A stretch of DNA of 9,669 nucleotides from Acidimicrobiia bacterium (GTDB lineage: Bacteria; Actinomycetota; Acidimicrobiia; Acidimicrobiales; Ilumatobacteraceae). Position 1 is the first letter of the stretch, and each line of letters opens with the position of its first letter. Below the pieces are notes generated by a model. That model did no database searches. It was not told the origin of the DNA and saw only the letters and a list, made by a program, of their open reading frames with translations. The stretch is from the NCBI GenBank assembly GCA_010030605.1, contig RHCK01000036.1, forward strand, positions 1 to 9,669, read 5' to 3'. Positions 1-4,996 of the stretch are shown in pieces. Made by a program: the position numbers and the translations under genes.

Positions 1-170
1 TTCTCACGAATGCAACACGTGTTCAGGACCACGACATCGGCATCGGCTTCGTCGTCGACCGGACGCAACCCGTCGTTTTCGAGCAGACCGGCGATGCGCT
101 CGGAATCGTGCTCGTTCATCTGACACCCGAAGGTGCGAACGATGTAGGTCCGTGTTTCTTGCTCGGCCAT
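1..170 (-). CDS. miaB: tRNA-2-methylthio-N6-dimethylallyladenosine synthase MiaB, N-terminal part (cut by window edge)
   Basis: Only the first 56 codons are inside the window; the gene continues past base 1. MiaB is a radical-SAM enzyme that adds a methylthio group to i6A37 of tRNAs reading UNN codons. The visible part is the start of the N-terminal UPF0004 domain, which binds the second 4Fe-4S cluster. It shows the family motif TFGCQMNEHDSERI with Cys16 and, at the edge, VVLNTCCIRE with Cys52 at the expected ligand position. The third cluster cysteine, the radical-SAM CxxxCxxC motif and the TRAM domain lie outside. The ATG at 168-170 places Cys16 at a normal distance from the N terminus. No clear Shine-Dalgarno site precedes it. 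It starts 30 bases after the sigma factor stop and is probably the last visible gene of the minus-strand operon. The NTCCIRE motif favours MiaB over RimO or MtaB. Confidence 0.93.
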   Translation of the reverse strand, partial: MAEQETRTYIVRTFGCQMNEHDSERIAGLLENDGLRPVDDEADADVVVLNTCCIRE

Positions 171-187
171 GGCGCGGTCAGGTTACC

Positions 188-200
188 CGCCGGTCCGGCG
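188..200. repeat. 13-base perfect inverted repeat between the sigma factor gene and miaB
   Basis: CGCCGGTCCGGCG is a perfect palindrome around a central T and abuts the sigma factor stop codon. In RNA it could form at least a 4-base-pair GC stem with a 5-base loop. No U-tract follows, so an intrinsic terminator is unlikely. A protein-binding or RNA-processing site is possible, and so is chance in GC-rich DNA. Confidence 0.3.
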
Positions 201-1460
201 TCAGGGTTCGACGAAATCCCGCAGAACCCGCCCGCCAGCCGTGTGTCGCAGACGGAACAGCGTCCGAACCTCGATTTGTCGCACGCGCTCTCGGGTGATG
301 CTGAATGCCTGACCGACCTCTTCCAGGGTGGCGCCTTCGTCACCGTCGAGGCCGAAACGCATGCGCATCACCTCCTGCTCACGAGCCGGCAGATCCACCA
401 GAACGGCACGCACCGCTTCGCGCATGTCGGCGATCTCCATGCTGTCGCTCGGATCGGCCACGTTCGTGGCGGCAAGATTGTCGGCAAAGGTGGTGTCGCC
501 ATCCTCGCGCGTCGGTTGATCGAGGCTCATGGTGTCGGCTGCCAAGCTGAACCATTCGGCGACCCGCTCGGCGGGCTCGCCGAGCGCCATCGCGATCTCC
601 TGAATACTCGGCTCGCGCTGCAACTGTTGAGCCAAGTCACGTTGGGTGCGAATCGCTCGATTCACGTTCTCCATGGCATGAGCGGGCAGACGGATGTTCC
701 GGCTCTCCTCGGCCACCGCACGGGAGATGGACTGCTTGATCCACCAGGTGGCATACGTCGAGAACTTGAATCCTCGGCTGTAGTCGTACTTCTCGACGGC
801 TTTCATCAAGCCGATGTTTCCGCTCTGGATCGCATCGGCCAGCGGCATCGTGGTCTTGGTGTACCGCTTGGCGATACTGACCACCAGTCGCAGGTTCGCT
901 TGCGTCATGTCGTGACGCGCGCGACGACCGGCATCGGCCAGCCGCTTCAGTCGACGTCGCTCCAAGTTCGAGCCGTTTTCGCCGAGGAGTTCCAACTCAC
1001 GCTCAGCCGCTTGCCCGTCGGCGATTCGTCGACCGAGCACCCGCTCCTCGGCAGCATCGATCAACGGAATTCGACTGATCTCGTGCAAATACAGCCGCAC
1101 GGCGTCCGACGTCGAATCATCCGAAGATGCTCTCGAAGCGGTGGCGCGACCGCGACGCTTCTGTTCGGCCAACGGTCGACGCAATTCGCCGGTGTCGTCG
1201 AGTTCGAAGGATTGATCGACACGAATTCCACATCGCTCGATCGCCGAGCGAATGGTTTCGATGTTCTCCGGCAGAAGTTCGACGTCGTGCAACGCGTCGA
1301 CGATCTCTTCGGTGGACAATTCTCCGCGACGTCGCCCGAACTCGATGAGTTCGGTCCATTCGTCCGGGTCGAGACCAACGATGCGAGGTGCGGACGCATC
1401 GACAACGGCGTCCGATGCGCCAACGACGTCAGTCTCGAATGTCACCCCCACCCCCCGCAC
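201..1460 (-). CDS. rpoD: Primary-type RNA polymerase sigma-70 factor (RpoD/SigA-like)
   Basis: This is a 419-residue sigma factor that directs core RNA polymerase to promoters. In order it shows a region 1.1-like segment (about 33-82), region 1.2 (about 117-150, DAVRLYLHEISRIPLI), region 2 (about 185-255, with NLRLVVSIAKRY, GFKFSTYATWWIKQ and the DNA-melting aromatics), region 3 (about 260-335) and region 4 (about 345-410, with the helix-turn-helix TLEEVGQAFSITRERVRQIE). Region 1.1 and the VLRDF C-terminal end point to a primary or group 2 factor rather than ECF. Regions 2.4 and late 4.2 depart from the usual RpoD sequence (EESRNIRLP, EVRTLFRLRH). The start is ambiguous: GTG codons at 1460, 1451 and 1445 are all in frame. 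The last has a G6 run 5 bases upstream that can pair with the anti-Shine-Dalgarno, so it may be the true start. The boundary given is the longest. It overlaps the dnaG end by 17-32 bases, which suggests translational coupling. Confidence 0.95.
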   Translation of the reverse strand: MRGVGVTFETDVVGASDAVVDASAPRIVGLDPDEWTELIEFGRRRGELSTEEIVDALHDVELLPENIETIRSAIERCGIRVDQSFELDDTGELRRPLAEQKRRGRATASRASSDDSTSDAVRLYLHEISRIPLIDAAEERVLGRRIADGQAAERELELLGENGSNLERRRLKRLADAGRRARHDMTQANLRLVVSIAKRYTKTTMPLADAIQSGNIGLMKAVEKYDYSRGFKFSTYATWWIKQSISRAVAEESRNIRLPAHAMENVNRAIRTQRDLAQQLQREPSIQEIAMALGEPAERVAEWFSLAADTMSLDQPTREDGDTTFADNLAATNVADPSDSMEIADMREAVRAVLVDLPAREQEVMRMRFGLDGDEGATLEEVGQAFSITRERVRQIEVRTLFRLRHTAGGRVLRDFVEP

Positions 1461-3219
1461 GAGTGCTTCGCTCTGCGAGCCACATTAGCAATGCCTCACT
1501 GGCCACCGGAGCAAGACGCGAATCGTCGAGTTCCTCGAGACGAACGCGCGCTTCGCGGTCGGCACGAATCTCTTCGGGGTCGGTGATTCCGGTGCGACGC
1601 GCCAGCACTCGGCGAACCGCGACACCGATCAGATCGAACGCCACCGACATGGCGTTCACGTCGACATCGGCGACGGCGGCTCGCTCCAGTAGTTCGCACA
1701 CCTCCGGATCGGCCGCCGCCAACGCCGCGTTCAACAGATTGGCACCTTCCACCTGCGACGCCGCCGCCAGGGCCAGAAACGCCCGACGCGGCACCTCGGA
1801 TGCGAACAAGTCCTCGATGAGCCACGGAGCGATGTCATCCCACGACTGCAACAGCAAGGTCACGGCCACGAACTCGGCGTTCTCGGCCACACCCACTTCG
1901 CGGGTGGATGCCACCCGAACCTCGGGTCGTTGACCACGTTTTTCGGCCATCCGCGACAGGTCGGCCACCGGCAGACCCACGCGCGTGGCCACCTCTCCGG
2001 CGTACAACTTGCGCACGTTCACGTCGGGGTGCTCGTTGATGACGGTCATCGCCTGCTCGGCCACCCGAGCTCGGTCCTCCGGACTGCGTAGGGGTTTGCC
2101 GGTCACCACTCGATTCACGCGGAAACCAAGAAACGGCATGGCATCGTCGACGGCTTTGGCCAAAGCTTCAGGATCGGAGTTGGCGAGATCGCCCGGATCC
2201 TTTCCATCCGGGAAACGAGCCACGGCCACCTGGACCTGGTACTTCTTCTCCCATTCGTAGAACTTCTCCGCCGCACCCTGACCCGCCGCGTCGGCGTCGA
2301 AGGCCAGCACCACACGACTGGCGAATCGCTTCAGAATGCGCACGTGCTCCTCGGTGAGTGCGGTTCCGCAGGTGGCCACAGCGCGCGTGACACCCGAACG
2401 ATGAAATCCGATCACATCGGTGTATCCCTCGCACACGATCACCTGATCGACTTTCACCACATCGTTCTTGGCCCAGTTCAATCCGTACAGGGTCTTGCTC
2501 TTGAAATAGATCTTGGTCTCCGGAGAGTTCTTGTACTTCGCCGGATCGGAGGAACCCGGAAGGATTCGACCACCGAAAGCCACCGGTTCGCCAGTGTCGG
2601 TGAAGATCGGGAACATCACGCGCGCGCGAAACGAGTCCTGCAAACGCCCCGACTTGTTGGTGAAGGACAGTCCGACGTCGTGGAGGATGTCGGCGGGCAC
2701 TCCCTGATCGCGAAGATGTCGACTGAGTAGATCCCAGTCATCGGGGGCGTAACCCAATCGGAATTGTCGTGCCACGTCACCGGCCAGGCCCCGCTCGCGC
2801 AGATAATCGCGGGCTGGTCGAGCGTCGGACGAGGTGAGAAGCCGCTGGTGGTACCACTCGACCGCGGTCTCCATGGCGGCGATCAACTTCTTGCGACGCT
2901 GACGGTCTTGGTTCTCGCCACCCGACGAGTACGTGAGGGTGATGCCCGCGCGCGCGGCCAACTTCTCGACCGCGGCCACGAAATCGACGTGCTCGATCTC
3001 CTGGATGAACTTGAAGACGTCACCCCCGGCTTGACAACCGAAACACTTGTACCGGGCGGTCTCTTCCCGAACGTTGAACGATCCGCTCTTCTCGGCGTGG
3101 AACGGACACAGACCCACCCAGTTACGACCGGTCTTGCGCAACGCGACGTACTGCTGAACGACGTCGACGATGGAGACCGCGGCCCGTACCCGCTCGATGT
3201 CCTCCTCGATGATCGCCAT
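1429..3219 (-). CDS. dnaG: DNA primase DnaG
   Basis: This 596-residue primase makes RNA primers for Okazaki fragments and works with the replicative helicase. The N-terminal CHC2 zinc domain is visible, with ligands Cys38, His41, Cys59 and Cys62 (LCPFHAEKSGSF and YKCFGCQAGGDVF). The primase core follows (about 120-250), then the TOPRIM domain with EGYTDV at 264-269 and the metal-binding DAD at 308-310, positions nearly identical to the E. coli enzyme. The C-terminal part (about 420-596) is poorly conserved, as expected for the helicase-interaction region. The ATG at 3219 fits the family N terminus (MAIIEEDIERVRAAVSIVDVV); the open frame continues far upstream but only as a shadow of terC. It starts 11 bases after the terC stop with no clear ribosome binding site, so reinitiation from terC is plausible. 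Its end overlaps the sigma gene, forming the dnaG-rpoD pair. Confidence 0.97.
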   Translation of the reverse strand: MAIIEEDIERVRAAVSIVDVVQQYVALRKTGRNWVGLCPFHAEKSGSFNVREETARYKCFGCQAGGDVFKFIQEIEHVDFVAAVEKLAARAGITLTYSSGGENQDRQRRKKLIAAMETAVEWYHQRLLTSSDARPARDYLRERGLAGDVARQFRLGYAPDDWDLLSRHLRDQGVPADILHDVGLSFTNKSGRLQDSFRARVMFPIFTDTGEPVAFGGRILPGSSDPAKYKNSPETKIYFKSKTLYGLNWAKNDVVKVDQVIVCEGYTDVIGFHRSGVTRAVATCGTALTEEHVRILKRFASRVVLAFDADAAGQGAAEKFYEWEKKYQVQVAVARFPDGKDPGDLANSDPEALAKAVDDAMPFLGFRVNRVVTGKPLRSPEDRARVAEQAMTVINEHPDVNVRKLYAGEVATRVGLPVADLSRMAEKRGQRPEVRVASTREVGVAENAEFVAVTLLLQSWDDIAPWLIEDLFASEVPRRAFLALAAASQVEGANLLNAALAAADPEVCELLERAAVADVDVNAMSVAFDLIGVAVRRVLARRTGITDPEEIRADREARVRLEELDDSRLAPVASEALLMWLAERSTRAGGGGDIRD

Positions 3220-3230
3220 GACGACCGAGG

Positions 3231-4226
3231 CTAATGCAGGGATGTCCCCCGGTCGTTGGGCGACGAACGATCGGCTTTCACCGAGAAGCCGATCGACACC
3301 AGCAAGACGATGGCGATCACCAGCAAACTGATCCACGTGGGGATGTGGTACCAGTCGGCAATCACCATCTTCACCCCCACGAAAGCCAGGATGATGGCCA
3401 ACCCTTCTTTCAGGTAGGTGAACCGCGCGTGCGCGTCGGCTAGCAAGAAATACAAGGCTCGCAGACCGAGAATGGCGAAGGCATTCGACGAAAAGACGAT
3501 GAACTGCTCCCGGCTCACGGCCAGCACCGCCGGAACCGAGTCCACGGCGAAGAGGACATCGGTGAACTCGATGAGAACGATCACCGCAAAAAGCGGTGTT
3601 GCCAGTCGACGACCGTTCACCTTGGTGAACAACTTTTGGCCATCGAAGTCCGAACTCGTTGGTATCACCCGATTGATCAACTTCATGAACCGACTGGATG
3701 CCGGATCGAGATCTTCCTCGGGTTCCACGATCAGCTTCACCGCCGTGTACACGAGGAAGGCACCGAAGATGTACAAGACCCAATCGAACTTCTCGATCAG
3801 GGCCACACCGGCGAAGATGAAGATCGCACGGAGCGCCAACGCTCCGAAAATGCCCCAGAACAGGACTCGGTGTTGGTATTTGGATGGGATCTTGAAATAA
3901 CTCAGGATCAAGGCCCACACGAACACGTTGTCGACGCTGAGACTCTTTTCGATGAGGTAGCCGCTCACGTATTCGCCGGCCGCCGCTCCTCCGAACGCCA
4001 CGGCGATCACTCCGGTGAACGCGAGACCAAGGGCGATCCAGACGGCACTCTCGATGCTCGCTTCACGGGTGTGAACCTCATGGGCTTTTCGGTGTACGAC
4101 CAGGATGTCGAACGCCAAGAGAGCGCACATGAATGCGAGCAAAGCAACCCATGCCCAACCGGGCACGGACAGGTCCACGAAATTGCGTTGTGAATCACCC
4201 GCGTTCGCGAGCAGCGAGAGCCGCAT
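3231..4226 (-). CDS. TerC-family integral membrane protein (putative metal-ion transporter)
   Basis: This 331-residue polytopic membrane protein belongs to the TerC/Alx family, whose studied members are linked to manganese export, metalation of exported proteins and tellurite resistance. Hydrophobic segments lie near residues 22-43, 62-80, 99-111, 121-143, 149-166, 210-227, 249-263, 276-291 and 297-315. Both family hallmarks are present: the acidic intramembrane motif LIEKSLSVDNVFVWALI (91-107) and its partner IEFTDVLFAVDSVPAVLAVS (219-238), with Asp40, Asp99, Asp223 and Asp229 as likely metal-binding residues. A charged cytoplasmic linker (about 167-208) sits between the two halves. The ATG shares its A with the upstream TGA (TGATG), so translation is probably coupled to the AIM24 gene. 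I see no room for a yybP-ykoY type manganese riboswitch directly upstream. The family call is firm; the substrate is not known. Confidence 0.93.
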   Translation of the reverse strand: MRLSLLANAGDSQRNFVDLSVPGWAWVALLAFMCALLAFDILVVHRKAHEVHTREASIESAVWIALGLAFTGVIAVAFGGAAAGEYVSGYLIEKSLSVDNVFVWALILSYFKIPSKYQHRVLFWGIFGALALRAIFIFAGVALIEKFDWVLYIFGAFLVYTAVKLIVEPEEDLDPASSRFMKLINRVIPTSSDFDGQKLFTKVNGRRLATPLFAVIVLIEFTDVLFAVDSVPAVLAVSREQFIVFSSNAFAILGLRALYFLLADAHARFTYLKEGLAIILAFVGVKMVIADWYHIPTWISLLVIAIVLLVSIGFSVKADRSSPNDRGTSLH

Positions 4227-4963
4227 CAGTCGCGACTGAACAATCCGCCGAGAGCTCCCGCGGGGCCGCCACCGGCGCCCGAGTTTCCGGTGCCGATCAT
4301 CGCTTGCAGCCAGCCAACCAGTTCATTGGGATTGCGCGTCTGGGTCCAGACCTTGCCCGGACCGCTGAACTCGAACACCAAACCTTCACCGCTCTTGAAG
4401 GATTGGATGAGTCCGCCGCCACTCGCTTTGCGAATGGCCATGCCCACCGAACCCTCGTAGGCCACCATGTGGCCGGTGTCGACGGTCAGCGTTTGGCCCG
4501 CGGCCAAATCCCAGGTTTCGAGAGCGCCGTAGCAACCGAACACCACGAGACCCTGGCCCTCGGCGCGGATGATGAAGCCACCTTCGCTTCCGAACATGTT
4601 CTTGAAGCCGCCCCATTTGGTTTCGATGGCCACGTTGGCGTCGTTGGCGAGCCACGAACCCTTCTGAATGAACAACGGAGTCGCCGGAGTCACGTCGAAC
4701 GCGATGACGTCGCCGGGCAACCGCGGAGCGACGTCGACGAAACCACCCGCGGCCGGCGCGGTGTAGGTGCTGACGAAGAAACTCTCTCCGCCCAATGCCG
4801 CTCGTTTCAAGCTCTTGAGAACGCCGCCTTCGGCCTTCGACGACAGTTCGACTCCCGTCGACATCGTCATCATGGCGCCACTTTCGACGCGAACGGGTTC
4901 GTTCGCCCCCAACGTGATACGCGCAACACCGAACGCCGGACCTTGCCGTGTTTGAACCTGCAT
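4226..4963 (-). CDS. AIM24 family protein
   Basis: This 245-residue protein is of the AIM24 family (named for a yeast mitochondrial protein; formerly DUF124), a beta-rich fold found widely in bacteria with no settled biochemical role. Family-like features are RVESGAMMTMSTGVEL (25-40), GGESFFVSTYTAP (58-70), GDVIAFDVTPATPLFIQKGS (84-103), EGLVFEFSGPGKVWTQTRNP (193-212) and the repeated glycine-rich turns of a beta roll. A low-complexity Gly/Ala tail (about 224-241) ends in LFSRD. No signal peptide or membrane segment is visible, so it is probably cytosolic or peripheral. The ATG at 4963 has a strong Shine-Dalgarno GGAGG seven bases upstream, the clearest one in this operon. Its stop overlaps the terC start by one base, which implies coordinated production with the transporter. 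The family call rests on motif recognition; function is open. Confidence 0.85.
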   Translation of the reverse strand: MQVQTRQGPAFGVARITLGANEPVRVESGAMMTMSTGVELSSKAEGGVLKSLKRAALGGESFFVSTYTAPAAGGFVDVAPRLPGDVIAFDVTPATPLFIQKGSWLANDANVAIETKWGGFKNMFGSEGGFIIRAEGQGLVVFGCYGALETWDLAAGQTLTVDTGHMVAYEGSVGMAIRKASGGGLIQSFKSGEGLVFEFSGPGKVWTQTRNPNELVGWLQAMIGTGNSGAGGGPAGALGGLFSRD

Positions 4964-4996
4964 GACTCCCCCTCCACCGGAGGACGGAGCCTCCGA
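4964..4996 (-). promoter_or_regulatory. AIM24 leader: strong Shine-Dalgarno with two competing hairpins
   Basis: On the minus strand, GGAGG (plus-strand 4971-4975) lies seven bases before the AIM24 ATG. Just upstream, CGGAGG-CTCCGT-CCTCCG (4995-4978) forms a perfect 6-base-pair stem with a 6-base loop. Its right arm can instead pair with the ribosome binding site as CCUCC-GGU-GGAGG, giving 5 base pairs plus a possible U-G. The two foldings exclude each other: the first leaves the site free, the second hides it. No U-tract follows, so an intrinsic terminator is less likely. Pairing is seen in the sequence; regulation is inference. Confidence 0.4.

Noticed and set aside
108..1586. A 492-codon open frame on the plus strand, opposite the sigma factor gene
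   Set aside because: It is a shadow of the sigma gene and the ends of its neighbours; composition is low-complexity and no family is recognisable.
3220..3918. Upstream extension of the dnaG frame by 233 codons
   Set aside because: It runs through terC in another frame and has no primase-like sequence; the family N terminus begins exactly at the ATG at 3219.
4226..4300. Possible manganese (yybP-ykoY) riboswitch before terC
   Set aside because: TerC genes often carry one, but here the upstream bases are the coding end of the AIM24 gene and I see none of the conserved riboswitch core.
4978..4995. Intrinsic terminator after ppdK
   Set aside because: The 6-base-pair stem is not followed by a U-tract, and a strong ribosome binding site comes directly after it, so a leader structure is more likely.
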